64,000 nucleotides of DNA, from positions 164,088 to 228,087 of the forward strand of contig SAQR01000001.1 in assembly GCA_004020365.1 (NCBI GenBank), read 5' to 3'. Below, piece by piece: positions 53,481-62,988 of the stretch. The notes under the pieces were generated by a model, which was given only the letters and a program-made list of their open reading frames with translations, made no database searches and was not told the DNA's origin. The position numbers and the translations under genes are program-made. The stretch's first letter is position 1. Each line of letters starts with the position of its first letter. The stretch comes from Mesorhizobium sp. (GTDB taxonomy: Bacteria; Pseudomonadota; Alphaproteobacteria; Rhizobiales; Rhizobiaceae).

Positions 53481-54857
53481 ATGCTGGCAAATTCACTGAT
53501 CGAACTCGATCGCGCACATCTGGTTCATCCGTTTTCGTGCTATCGGAGCCACGAGGAGACGGGCGTGCGGGTGCTCAAATCCGCCAAGGGCGCAACGGTG
53601 ACCGATGCAAGCGGGAAAACCCTGCTCGACGGATTCGCCGGTCTATGGTGTGTGAACATCGGATACGGCCAGGAAAGTGTCGTTGAAGCAGCCGCAAAAC
53701 AGCTGAGAGAGCTTCCCTATGCGACGGGATATTTCGGGCTGGGATCCGAGCCTGCCATTCGCCTTGCTGCCAGGCTTGCCGAACTGGCTCCCGGCGATTT
53801 GAACCATGTCTATTTCACGCTGGGCGGCTCCGACGCAATCGACAGCACGATCCGCTTCATTCGCTATTACTACCATGCCAAGCGCACGCCGCAAAAGGAC
53901 CAGTTCATCTCGGTCGAGCATGGCTACCATGGCTCCTCGACGGCAGGGTCAGGTCTGACCGCGATCCCGGCTTTCCATGCGGGTTTCGGCGTGCCTTACG
54001 ACTGGCAGCACAAGATTCCCTCGCACTACGCATATCGCAATCCGGTCGGTTCCGACCCGCAGGCGATCATCGATGCATCGGTCGCGGCCCTGCGGGCCAA
54101 GATCGCGGAACTCGGCGCGGGCCGCGTTGCGGCCTTCTACGCCGAACCCATCCAGGGTTCGGGCGGTGTCCTCGTTCCACCGACAGGTTGGCTGAAGGCT
54201 CTGCACGCCGTGTGCAAGGAACACGACATTCTGCTCGTTGTCGACGAAGTCATCACTGCCTTTGGCCGTACCGGCCCTCTCTTCGCCTGTGAGGAAGACG
54301 AGGTCGTGCCGGATCTCATGACCACGGCGAAGGGACTGACCTCGGGTTACGTGCCGATGGGCGCCGTCTTCATCTCGGACCGCGTGTACAATACGATCGC
54401 AGACGGAGCCGGCAAAGCGCCTGTCGGCCATGGCTATACCTATTCGGCCCATCCCGTGAGCGCGGCGGTCGGGCTCGAATGCCTGCGTCTCTACGAAGAC
54501 AGCTTGCTCGAGAACGGGCGCAAGGCGGGCAAGCGCTTGATGGAAGGCCTTCGCTCGCTCGCCGACCACCCGCTGGTTGGCGACATTCGCGGTCGTGGCA
54601 TGCTGGCAGCAATCGAGTTGGTCACCGACAAGGAGCGCAAGACGCCGCTGCCGGCGGCGGCCGATCCGGGGCGCCGCATCTTCGAGCGCGCGTGGGCAAA
54701 CGGCCTTGTCATCCGCGCTTTCAACAGCGGCATCCTCGGCTTTGCGCCGCCGCTCTGCTGCACCGATGACAACATCGATGGAATCCTCGAACGCACCCGG
54801 ATGACCCTGGATCAAACCCTCGAGGACCAGGACGTGCGGTCGGCGATGAAGGGATGA
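53481..54857 (+). CDS. Class III (omega) aminotransferase
   Basis: 458 residues. Fold type I aminotransferase of the class III family: TVTDASGKTLLDGFAGLWCV N, GGSDAIDSTIRFIRYYYHAK, HGYHGSSTAGSGLTAIPAFH, Asp in LLVVDEVITAFGRTG and Schiff-base Lys in TTAKGLTSGYVPMGAV. Members transfer an omega-amino group to pyruvate, giving a semialdehyde for gabD. Confidence 0.9.
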   Translation: MLANSLIELDRAHLVHPFSCYRSHEETGVRVLKSAKGATVTDASGKTLLDGFAGLWCVNIGYGQESVVEAAAKQLRELPYATGYFGLGSEPAIRLAARLAELAPGDLNHVYFTLGGSDAIDSTIRFIRYYYHAKRTPQKDQFISVEHGYHGSSTAGSGLTAIPAFHAGFGVPYDWQHKIPSHYAYRNPVGSDPQAIIDASVAALRAKIAELGAGRVAAFYAEPIQGSGGVLVPPTGWLKALHAVCKEHDILLVVDEVITAFGRTGPLFACEEDEVVPDLMTTAKGLTSGYVPMGAVFISDRVYNTIADGAGKAPVGHGYTYSAHPVSAAVGLECLRLYEDSLLENGRKAGKRLMEGLRSLADHPLVGDIRGRGMLAAIELVTDKERKTPLPAAADPGRRIFERAWANGLVIRAFNSGILGFAPPLCCTDDNIDGILERTRMTLDQTLEDQDVRSAMKG

Positions 54858-54864
54858 TCGTCCA

Positions 54865-54891
54865 GGCTGCCGCCGCATGCGCGCGGCAGCC
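54865..54891. terminator. Hairpin between convergent genes
   Basis: Nine-bp stem GGCTGCCGC / GCGGCAGCC with a 9-base loop, 8 bp after the aminotransferase stop and 7 bp from the end of the Lrp gene. Confidence 0.7.
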
Positions 54892-54897
54892 CCTTCC

Positions 54898-55374
54898 TCA
54901 TCTGTCGAATATGGCGTCGAGAGGCAAATGGGATTTGACGATCGGTGACTTCAGCACGACGAAGCTGAAATATTTGTCGATTCCGATATCCAGTTCGATC
55001 ATGCGTTCCATGATCGTCTGGTACTCGCTGATGCCCGCTGTGACGAACTTCACAAGATAGTCGTAACCGCCTGAAACCAGGTGGCATTCGATGACAGAAT
55101 CGACTTTTTGAATTGCGGTGAGAAATCTCGCGAAGTCGTTCTGCTGATGGTGCTTGAGCGTGACTTCGGTGAAGATCGTCAGAGTCTGCCCGAGCTTGGA
55201 CACATCGATCTGGGCGGAATAGCCGGTGATGAAGCCTTCCGCCTGAAGCTTTTTCACCCGCATCAGGCAAGGGCTCGGCGAAAGGCTGACCAGGTCGGCA
55301 AGCTCGACATTCGTGACCCGGCCGTTCTTTTGCAGTTGGGATAAGATCTTGATGTCGATCTTGTCGAGCTTCAT
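54898..55374 (-). CDS. Lrp/AsnC-family regulator
   Basis: 158 residues. N-terminal helix-turn-helix KIDIKILSQLQKNGRVTNVE LADLVSLSPSPCLMRVKKLQ and a RAM ligand-binding domain (FTEVTLKHHQQNDFARFLTA, VSGGYDYLVKFV). Probably controls amino acid catabolism here. 10 bp after the second dehydrogenase gene on the minus strand. Confidence 0.92.
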   Translation of the reverse strand: MKLDKIDIKILSQLQKNGRVTNVELADLVSLSPSPCLMRVKKLQAEGFITGYSAQIDVSKLGQTLTIFTEVTLKHHQQNDFARFLTAIQKVDSVIECHLVSGGYDYLVKFVTAGISEYQTIMERMIELDIGIDKYFSFVVLKSPIVKSHLPLDAIFDR

Positions 55375-55384
55375 TGGATACCTG

Positions 55385-56458
55385 TCACACGTTCGAGCCG
55401 CGGATCGTCCGGCAGACGGCGTCCGTCACCTCCTGCGTGGTCGCTGTCCCTCCCACGTCCGGCGTCAGCACGCCTTCACGCGTCACCGTTTCCACAGCGC
55501 TCATCAACCGGGCGGAAGCTGCGCTCTCGCCCAGATGTTCGAGCATCTGGGCAGCGGTCCAGAAGGTGGCGACCGGGTTGGCAATACCCTTGCCGGCGAT
55601 GTCGAACGCCGAGCCGTGGATTGGCTCGAACATCGAGGGATAGCGCCGCTCGGGATCAATGTTGGCAGTCGGTGCAACGCCGAGACTGCCCGCGAGCGCG
55701 CCTGCAAGGTCCGACAATATGTCGGCGTGAAGATTGGTGGCGACGATCGTATCGAGGCTCCGAGGTTTCAACGTCATACGCACTGTCATAGCATCGACTA
55801 GCATCTTGTCCCAGGCGACGTCCGGGAATTCCGGCGCCACCTCGGCTGCGATTTCGTCCCACATTACCATGCCATGACGCTGCGCGTTGGATTTTGTAAC
55901 AATTGTCAGGAGCTTTCGCGGCCGTGACTGCGCCAGCCGGAATGCGTAGCGCATGATGCGGGTGACGCCGACGCGCGTGAAGATCGCGACCTCAGTTCCG
56001 ACCTCCTCGGGGAGGCCGCGATGGGCTCGGCCGCCGTGGCCCGAATACTCGCCCTCGGAATTCTCCCGCACGATCACCCAATCCAGATCGCCAGGACCAA
56101 CGCCCGCCAGCGGCGAAACAATGCCGGGCAATATCCTGGTCGGCCGCACGTTGGCGTATTGATCAAAGCCTTGGCAGATCGGCAGCCGGAGCCCCCAGAG
56201 CGTGATATCGTCGGGCACATCGGGAGCGCCTACCGCGCCAAAGAAGATAGCGTCGAAGCGCTTCAGTTGCGCCACCCCATCTTCGGGCATCATCCGACCA
56301 TGGGCCTTGTAGTAGTCTGAGCCCCAGTCGAAGTGCTGGACACGCAGCTTGAAGTCGCCGCAGCGCTGCTGCAGCGCCTCAAGCGCCTGGAGACCGGCGG
56401 CAATGACCTCTGGGCCGATCCCGTCGGCAGGAATGGCGGCAATCTCATATTCGCGCAT
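55385..56458 (-). CDS. Tartrate dehydrogenase/decarboxylase-type enzyme (paralogue 2)
   Basis: 357 residues from the ATG at 56458 (GGGAA upstream). Same family as 48944-49987: ADGIGPEVIAAGLQ, VRENSEGEYSGHGGRAHRG, TKSNAQRHGM, VDAMTVRM and TNLHADILSDLAGALAGSLG. Closest in pattern to TtuC/DmlA. The two copies differ widely and so are old paralogues, perhaps for different acids. Confidence 0.88.
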   Translation of the reverse strand: MREYEIAAIPADGIGPEVIAAGLQALEALQQRCGDFKLRVQHFDWGSDYYKAHGRMMPEDGVAQLKRFDAIFFGAVGAPDVPDDITLWGLRLPICQGFDQYANVRPTRILPGIVSPLAGVGPGDLDWVIVRENSEGEYSGHGGRAHRGLPEEVGTEVAIFTRVGVTRIMRYAFRLAQSRPRKLLTIVTKSNAQRHGMVMWDEIAAEVAPEFPDVAWDKMLVDAMTVRMTLKPRSLDTIVATNLHADILSDLAGALAGSLGVAPTANIDPERRYPSMFEPIHGSAFDIAGKGIANPVATFWTAAQMLEHLGESAASARLMSAVETVTREGVLTPDVGGTATTQEVTDAVCRTIRGSNV

Positions 56459-56526
56459 CGTCAATTTCCCTGTTTTCGGTGCTGGCCGCCTCGCAGCGAC
56501 CTGATGTAGCTTGGCAAGCGGTCTTC

Positions 56527-57852
56527 TCAGAATTCAGCGACCTTGCCCCACGCAGCTGTCTTCAGACGCTCCGGCCGATAAGGGCGCGGATCGACGATCG
56601 GCTCGCTGCCGGTGATGATGTCGGCGATCATGTGACCCGCGCCGGGGCCGATCCCAAAACCGTGACCGCTGAACCCAGCCGCCAGGATGAAGCCCGGAAT
56701 CCCCTCCACTTCACCGATTGCCGGGACGCCATCGGGCGTGCTGTCGACATAGCCCGCCCAAGCATGAGAAATCGCGACGCGCTGGAGTTCGGGCAGCAAT
56801 TCGCAGGCTCTTTGATAGGTCAGCCGAATCTGCCCCATGTCTGGCTTCGGGTCGAGAATCCGGTTCCGTTCCATTGGTGTCACGTCGTCAACTGCCCATT
56901 TCCTCAGGCTTTCATGACCCTGACGCCAGCCCTCGAGCGCTCCCGGGGCCAGACTGCGCCAGCGGCGGGCGAACATGGGCACGAACTCGCGGCTGAACCT
57001 GAGCTGCTGCGGCGTTGGATCGACTCGCGCCCGCCCGCTGATCGCCAGCGCGTATCCACCGTTGCTGCGCCGTGTCAGCGAAACGCGCGCGGTATGCAGG
57101 GCATCCGGCAGGCCATTTGCGCCCGGCGATACGGCTAGAATGGACTGACGCACGGCAGCCTGCGGGAAACGAATGCCAAGCTGGTTGCAGAAGGAAGAAG
57201 CCCACGCGCCTCCGGCCATGACCACGGTCGTTGTCCGGATGGTTCCCGCTTCTGTAACGACGCCGCTGACCCGGCCGGCGCTCAACTCCAGCCCGCGCGC
57301 CGCGCAATTCTGATGTACCGTGCCGCCGGCCGCCATGATGCCGCGCGCGGCGACGGGCACCGCCTTTGAAGGATCCGCCGTTCCGTCAGTTGGCGAGAAC
57401 ACGCCGCCTTTCCATTTGCGGCCGGTCGCCTTGCCCCCTTCGGTGGCTTCCTCCGCGCTCAGCATATGTGTCGTGACGCCAACCGTCCTTGCAAAATCGC
57501 GCCACTTTGCCCAGCCTGCCAGCTCGTTTTCGTCCTGCGAGAGATAGAGCAGGCCGCAGCGGCGGAAGCCGGTGTCCTCGCCTGTCTCCTGCGCCACTTT
57601 CTCCCAGAGATCGAGGCTCCTGGTTGCCATCGGCAACTCGCGAGCGTCACGGTTCTGCTGGCGGCACCAGCCCCAATTGCGGCTGGACTGTTCGGCGGCA
57701 ACGCGCCCCTTCTCCAGCAGGGCAACGCTGACGCCGCGGCGTGCGAGATAATAGGCCGTGAATACGCCCACCACGCCGCCGCCGATGACGACGACGTCCG
57801 CGTTGCGAGGCAGGGATGGGCTGGACTCGATGTGAATGAGCGGCGCGGGCAT
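56527..57852 (-). CDS. FAD-dependent amino acid oxidoreductase (DadA/glycine-oxidase family)
   Basis: 441 residues. FAD motif ADVVVIGGGVVGVFTAYYLA at the start, SRNWGWCRQQNRDARELPM near the FAD, and a C-terminal GFSGHGFGIGPGAGHMIADI with the second FAD site. The family oxidises secondary or D-amino acids to imines. First of the minus-strand unit with paralogue 2 and Lrp. Confidence 0.88.
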   Translation of the reverse strand: MPAPLIHIESSPSLPRNADVVVIGGGVVGVFTAYYLARRGVSVALLEKGRVAAEQSSRNWGWCRQQNRDARELPMATRSLDLWEKVAQETGEDTGFRRCGLLYLSQDENELAGWAKWRDFARTVGVTTHMLSAEEATEGGKATGRKWKGGVFSPTDGTADPSKAVPVAARGIMAAGGTVHQNCAARGLELSAGRVSGVVTEAGTIRTTTVVMAGGAWASSFCNQLGIRFPQAAVRQSILAVSPGANGLPDALHTARVSLTRRSNGGYALAISGRARVDPTPQQLRFSREFVPMFARRWRSLAPGALEGWRQGHESLRKWAVDDVTPMERNRILDPKPDMGQIRLTYQRACELLPELQRVAISHAWAGYVDSTPDGVPAIGEVEGIPGFILAAGFSGHGFGIGPGAGHMIADIITGSEPIVDPRPYRPERLKTAAWGKVAEF

Positions 57853-58540
57853 GGATGGGACTCCGGTAATTTTAATGCATCTTAACCTGCGGCCCGCAGA
57901 GGCGGGCTGCGGAGTTCATGCCTGCACGGAATTTCCTGCGGTTTGCAGCCCATGGAACAGGCAATTGTTGCCGAAAAAGCGCTCGCTGGCGCCCAACCTC
58001 GCCGGGGCAAGCAGGAGCACATTTCATCCAGTCGCGCGACCTACGGCATGGGCTTTTCGGAACGCGGCGCGCAGTGTCGTAAGCCTGTCGCACATGAATT
58101 GCCGGACGAAGGACCTGGTTGTCTGATCCCGGTTTCTGCGCCGGAACGGGAGCAGAGTGAAATGCCGAACCTGACGTTCTTTTCAGAAGTTCCTGCCGCC
58201 CGAGGCCCAAATTTCGACGACTATGCGGATGCAGAGCAGTCAAACTGGCTGAAAGAACGGAGCAACCCTTCCTTATAGCGGGTAAGCTCCAGAGGACTTC
58301 CCATAGTTAGGGCTTACGCCTTCGGAGAGTTCTCCAACAAAAGGGAACAGTGTCCGGTCCACGGACCGAATTTCACAAGGGAGCCGCCAGGATGAGCAGA
58401 ATCCGTCTCTCACAGCCTCAGCGCTCGAAGCGCCGAGACGGCCAGACGACGGACGCTATGGTGAGGCGCTTCTGCTCAAAGCGCGATGATGCGGTCCGCA
58501 ACAGCGTGGACCCGCTCGGTTCAAACGGGAGATGATCGCA
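57853..58540. other. Long intergenic region, no confident gene
   Basis: 688 bp between divergent units. Short frames exist but lack ribosome sites or familiar sequence; one 38-codon frame at 58161-58277 is open but unrecognised. It should hold the promoters of the FAD enzyme and of the Dpp operon. No clear repeats. Confidence 0.45.
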
Positions 58541-60205
58541 ATGGTCGCAAGCATCAAGCCTGTAGCCCCCCACGATGTGGCGCTTTCGGTGCGCGACCTC
58601 ACGGTGAATTTGCCGAAAGGCATGGAACGGGCCCATGCGGTCGAGAACATCTCCTTTGATCTGAAACGCGGCCAGATCCTGTGCGTCATTGGCGAGTCCG
58701 GATCCGGCAAGTCGGTCACCGCCAACGCCATCATGGGGCTTCTGCCCAAGGTGATCCACGTCTCCTCGGGCGCCATCCACCTCGATGGGACGAACATCGT
58801 AGACATGCCGCAGGACAAGCTGCGCAGCCTGCGCGGCCGGGTGGTGTCGATGATCTTCCAGGACCCGCTGTCGGCGCTCAATCCATTGATGACCGTGGGC
58901 GCACAGATCGACGAGGTCATGGCGGCGCATGGCGTCGGCACTCCGAAATCCCGTCGCGGCCGCGCTATCGAGTTGCTGACCGAGGTGGGGCTGCCTGACC
59001 CGGAACTCATGTACCACCAGTATCCGTTCCGCCTCTCCGGCGGGCAGCGGCAGCGGGTGATGATCGCCATGGCGCTGGCGCTCGAGCCGACGATCCTGAT
59101 CGCGGATGAACCGACCACCGCGCTCGACGTGACCACCCAGGCGCAGATTCTCGAGCTGATCCGCGAGATTCAGCGCCGCAAGGGGATGAGCGTCATGTTC
59201 ATCACCCACGACTTCGGGGTGGTGGCCGAAATCGCAGACAGCGTCGTGGTGATGGAGAAGGGCCACATCGTAGAGCAGGGTAGCGCCCAACAGGTCCTGA
59301 AGTCGCCTGGCCATCCCTACACCCGACGCCTTATCGCAGCCGTCCCGCACCTGACCGGCGAGGACCGCGTTCCTCTGGAGACGGCCGACAAAGATCCGAT
59401 CCTGAAGGTCGAAGGCCTGATGAAGACCTACCGCAGCGGCAGTTCCCTGTTCAGCGCGCAGCGCGTCGTGCCCGCGGTCAACGAGGTGTCGTTCGATCTG
59501 GCGCCTGGGCGCACGCTGGGCGTTGTCGGCGAAAGCGGTTCCGGCAAATCGTCGCTTGGTCGGCTTTTGATCAAGTTGCTGGACAGCGACGGCGGCGGCA
59601 TTCTGTTCGAGGGCCGCGACATCGCCAAGCTTTCCGAAGCCGAATTCCGCCCGCTGCGGCCGCGGGTCCAGATGATCTTCCAGGATCCGTTTGCCTCGCT
59701 CAACCCGCGCTCGACGATCGGCCACATCCTGACCGTTGGCCCAGTCGCGCACGGGACGCCCGGTGCCCAGGCGCGTGAAGAGGCGAAAGCGCTCCTGACC
59801 CATGTCGGCCTCGATGCCGGCGCCTTTGATCGCTTTCCGCATGAATTCTCCGGTGGGCAGCGCCAGCGCATCGGCATCGCTCGGGCACTGATGTTCAAGC
59901 CGAAGCTGCTGATCGCCGACGAAGCTGTGTCGGCGCTGGACGTGTCGATCCAGGCCCAGATCCTGCAGCTGCTCGACCAGATCCAGCGGGAGACCGGCGT
60001 GTCGATGATCTTCATCACCCACGATTTGCGCGTCGCCAGCCAGATCTGCGACGAGATCGCAGTGATGCAGAAAGGGCGGATCGTCGAACGGGGACCGCCA
60101 TCGCAAATCTTCCTCGACCCGCAATCAGCCTACACACGCGAACTGGTTGCGGCGATTCCTGGAGAGCAGCCGGGAACCACCCGCCCGGTTGCAGCAAACG
60201 GATAA
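58541..60205 (+). CDS. Dipeptide/oligopeptide ABC transporter fused ATPase (DppD-DppF in one chain)
   Basis: 554 residues from the ATG at 58541; an ATG at 58532 sits too close to GGGAG. Two complete ABC domains: Walker A GESGSGKS, signature LSGGQRQR, Walker B LIADEPTTALD; then GESGSGKSS, FSGGQRQR, LIADEAVSALD, each with the peptide-type C-terminal extension (SPGHPYTRRLI, DPQSAYTRELV). Arranged like YejF. Powers DppBC. Confidence 0.92.
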   Translation: MVASIKPVAPHDVALSVRDLTVNLPKGMERAHAVENISFDLKRGQILCVIGESGSGKSVTANAIMGLLPKVIHVSSGAIHLDGTNIVDMPQDKLRSLRGRVVSMIFQDPLSALNPLMTVGAQIDEVMAAHGVGTPKSRRGRAIELLTEVGLPDPELMYHQYPFRLSGGQRQRVMIAMALALEPTILIADEPTTALDVTTQAQILELIREIQRRKGMSVMFITHDFGVVAEIADSVVVMEKGHIVEQGSAQQVLKSPGHPYTRRLIAAVPHLTGEDRVPLETADKDPILKVEGLMKTYRSGSSLFSAQRVVPAVNEVSFDLAPGRTLGVVGESGSGKSSLGRLLIKLLDSDGGGILFEGRDIAKLSEAEFRPLRPRVQMIFQDPFASLNPRSTIGHILTVGPVAHGTPGAQAREEAKALLTHVGLDAGAFDRFPHEFSGGQRQRIGIARALMFKPKLLIADEAVSALDVSIQAQILQLLDQIQRETGVSMIFITHDLRVASQICDEIAVMQKGRIVERGPPSQIFLDPQSAYTRELVAAIPGEQPGTTRPVAANG

Positions 60206-60243
60206 CAGCCACGGCGGACACCGCCAAAACAAGGGGAATTCCA

Positions 60244-61914
60244 ATGACTGAACGCTCAAACACCAAATCAAACTACTCGCGACGCGATGCGCTGCGGTTG
60301 ATGGCGATAGGCGGGGCTGCAGGCCTCATTGCGCCCAATCTGTTGGGCAAACCCGCCTTCGCTCAGAACCCTCCGGCGAGCCCAACCGGCCGCGTCGTGG
60401 TTGGACTGTCGCAGGAACCCACCGTCTTCAACCCGTTGATGCCGCACATCGAGGCTGACGAGGCTGTGCATTTCTCGGTGTTTGATGCACTCGTTCGCAT
60501 GGACCCCAAGGGCGTTCTTCAACCCAATCTTGTGGTCGAAGTGCCCAACCAGAAAAACGGCGGCATTTCAGAGGACGGACTTGTGTGGCGCATCCGCCTG
60601 CGTGACGACGTCCGCTGGCACGACGGCAAGCCGTTTACGGCCGAAGACGTGAAATTCACTCTTGAGCTCATCACCAATCCGAAATTCCGCGCGTGGCGCA
60701 CGGCGGGCCATTCGCTGGTGCGCGATATCAAGGTGGTTTCGCCGACCGAGCTGACCTGGCGGATGGAGGAGGCTTTCGCCCCCTACCAGTCGTTTCTGGC
60801 CGAAACCTTCATGGTTCCCAAGCACATCCTCGAGAAAGAGGCCGATCCCAATGCAGCCGCCTTCAATCAGGCGCCTGTGGGCACCGGCCCATTCAAGTGG
60901 GCGCAGCGCGTTGCCGGCGATCATATCGAACTCGTCGCGAATGCGGATTATGCCGGGGAGGGCCCCTATTTGGAGCGGCTCGTCTTCAAATACATCCCCG
61001 ACATGACGGTGCTCTACACCCAATTCAAGAGCGGCGACATCGATCTCGTCGACCAGGCATTCATAACCGCCGACCACTACGCGGAAGCCAGCCAACTATC
61101 GGATCGTGTGGTCAAGCTGGAGCCTGGGGCATCGGTCGAGTCGATCTATCTCAATCTTGAGAAGCCGCAATTCAAGGATCCGGCGGTCCGCCAGGCGCTC
61201 TACGCGGCAATCGACAGGAAAGCGATCCTCGAAGCACTTTATTACGGGGTCCACAAGCCGACCGAGACGTTCATGCCGCAGAATTCCTACTACTACAATC
61301 CGAACCTGCCGGCACAGGAGTTCAACCTCGAGCGCGCGGGCCAGATCCTCGACGAGGCCGGCTGGGTACCTGGAGCCGATGGAATACGGGTGAAGGATGG
61401 GGTGCGTCTGTCGTTCGCCAACTCCACCACTTCCGGCAACCATTTGCGCGAGCAGACGCAGCAGTTCCTGCAGCAGACATTCGCCGAGATCGGCGTCGAG
61501 ATGACCATCTCGAATCTGCCGGCCGCCGTCATGTGGGGGGATTTCTGGCTGAAATCGCAATACGAGTCAGCCATCTCCGGTGTAACCAATGTCATCGCGG
61601 GCGACCCCGACGTTTCCAACCGCCTGCACACCAAGGCGATCGTCGCCAAGGGCGGAAAGGGCTCGAACACCGGCCAATACTCCAACCCGGAGGTCGATGC
61701 GCTGCTCGAGAAGGGCGCCCGCACCTTCGATCGGGAACAGCGCCGCGCCATCTATCTGCGCGTGCAGGAAATCGTTCGTCAGGATCTGCCGTTCCTGCCT
61801 TTGTTTGCTTACACCAACGTGTTCGGCCGCAAGGAAGGGCTGGAGGGGTTCGAGCCAAATTCCAACACCCGCGTCGCATCCTGGCATGCCGCCGGATGGC
61901 ATTGGAAGGCCTGA
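60244..61914 (+). CDS. Peptide/opine-type ABC substrate-binding protein (Tat-exported)
   Basis: 556 residues. Tat signal YSRRDALRLMAIGGAAGLIA followed by SBP_bac_5 (DppA-like) sequence: VGLSQEPTVFNPLMPHIEAD EAV, VWRIRLRDDVRWHDGKPFTA EDVKFT and DDPAVRQALYAAIDRKAILE-like region. Binds peptides or similar ligands. 38 bp after the ATPase gene. Confidence 0.92.
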   Translation: MTERSNTKSNYSRRDALRLMAIGGAAGLIAPNLLGKPAFAQNPPASPTGRVVVGLSQEPTVFNPLMPHIEADEAVHFSVFDALVRMDPKGVLQPNLVVEVPNQKNGGISEDGLVWRIRLRDDVRWHDGKPFTAEDVKFTLELITNPKFRAWRTAGHSLVRDIKVVSPTELTWRMEEAFAPYQSFLAETFMVPKHILEKEADPNAAAFNQAPVGTGPFKWAQRVAGDHIELVANADYAGEGPYLERLVFKYIPDMTVLYTQFKSGDIDLVDQAFITADHYAEASQLSDRVVKLEPGASVESIYLNLEKPQFKDPAVRQALYAAIDRKAILEALYYGVHKPTETFMPQNSYYYNPNLPAQEFNLERAGQILDEAGWVPGADGIRVKDGVRLSFANSTTSGNHLREQTQQFLQQTFAEIGVEMTISNLPAAVMWGDFWLKSQYESAISGVTNVIAGDPDVSNRLHTKAIVAKGGKGSNTGQYSNPEVDALLEKGARTFDREQRRAIYLRVQEIVRQDLPFLPLFAYTNVFGRKEGLEGFEPNSNTRVASWHAAGWHWKA

Positions 61915-61923
61915 CATCCATAC

Positions 61924-61948
61924 GCCGCCGCCGCCTCGCGGCGGCGGC
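61924..61948. terminator. GC hairpin after the binding-protein gene
   Basis: Eleven-bp perfect stem GCCGCCGCCGC / GCGGCGGCGGC with a 3-base loop, no T run. Likely an mRNA-stabilising or attenuating hairpin within the operon. Confidence 0.55.
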
Positions 61949-61960
61949 CAGTCATCGGCC

Positions 61961-61998
61961 CTGTCTTGAAAGAGGGGCGCTGTCTTGAAAGAGGAGAG
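61961..61998 (+). repeat. 19-bp tandem duplication of the dppB ribosome-site region
   Basis: CTGTCTTGAAAGAGGGGCG and CTGTCTTGAAAGAGGAGAG lie head to tail, each with an AAAGAGG ribosome-binding sequence. The second lies 4 bases before the ATG at 62003. Confidence 0.75.
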
Positions 61999-62002
61999 AT
62001 GA

Positions 62003-62953
62003 ATGCGCGGCTTTCTGCTCAACCGGCTCTCACAGAGCCTCATCCTGCTCCTGATCGTCTCGGTCATCGGGTTCCTCGTGCTGAACCTGCTGCCGGGCGG
62101 GCCGCTGGCGCAATTCGGGCTCGATCCCGGCATGACGCAGGACGATCTCGAGCGCCTGAAAGAGCAGTTGGGCCTGAACCGTCCGCTTTTGATCCAATAT
62201 TTCGACTGGGCCTGGCGGCTTCTCCAGGGCGACTGGGGCCACTCCTTCCGCGACGGCGCGCCTGTGCTGGCAGTGATTGGCCGGCACGTCCCTGCGACGC
62301 TGCTGCTGATGGGGACGTCCACCGCGATTGCGATCGCCATCGGCACCTGGATCGGCATTCGTGGCGCCACGCACCGCTATTCCGTGTTCGACTATATGGC
62401 GACGGTCGGAGCCATGGTCGCGCTGTCGATCCCGACCTTCTGGTTCGGGCTCGTCGGCATCTACATCTTCTCCCTGCAGCTGGGCTGGCTGCCTGCAGGC
62501 AACATGTACACGATCGGCGACGGTTCGGTGCTGAACTACCTGCATCACCTGATCATGCCAAGCATCGTGCTGTCGCTGGTGCATGTCGCGATCTGGAGCC
62601 GCTACATGCGCACCGCGACGCTCGACGCCATCAGCCAGGATTTCGTCAAGACCGCCCGCGCCAAGGGCCTGAGCGAGCGCCGAGTCATCATGAAGCACGT
62701 CGTCGGCAATGCGCTTTTGCCGATGATCACACTGGCCGGGGTCCAGCTTCCCAGCATCCTGACCGGCGCCCTGGTGACGGAGACAGTGTTTACCTGGCCG
62801 GGGATGGGTCGACTGTTCCTGGACAGCCTCGGATACAGCGACTACCCGGTCGTGATGGGACTGCTGATGTTCTCGGCCATTCTCGTCATTCTGGGCAACC
62901 TGATCGCAGATATTGCCGTAGCGATCGTCGACCCGCGTATTCGTCTGGGTTGA
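62003..62953 (+). CDS. dppB: Peptide ABC transporter permease (DppB family)
   Basis: 316 residues, six spans, starting RGFLLNRLSQSLILLLIVSV as DppB does. The ATPase-contact motif is DFVKTARAKGLSERRVIMKH V. Inner membrane, pairs with DppC. Confidence 0.92.
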   Translation: MRGFLLNRLSQSLILLLIVSVIGFLVLNLLPGGPLAQFGLDPGMTQDDLERLKEQLGLNRPLLIQYFDWAWRLLQGDWGHSFRDGAPVLAVIGRHVPATLLLMGTSTAIAIAIGTWIGIRGATHRYSVFDYMATVGAMVALSIPTFWFGLVGIYIFSLQLGWLPAGNMYTIGDGSVLNYLHHLIMPSIVLSLVHVAIWSRYMRTATLDAISQDFVKTARAKGLSERRVIMKHVVGNALLPMITLAGVQLPSILTGALVTETVFTWPGMGRLFLDSLGYSDYPVVMGLLMFSAILVILGNLIADIAVAIVDPRIRLG

Positions 62954-62988
62954 GCGCCTAACCTCACACCCAACAGGAGGCACCCGAA

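Noticed and set aside
57872-58278. Short frames in the 57.9-58.5 kb gap
   Set aside because: No supporting ribosome sites, families or codon pattern; treated as intergenic.
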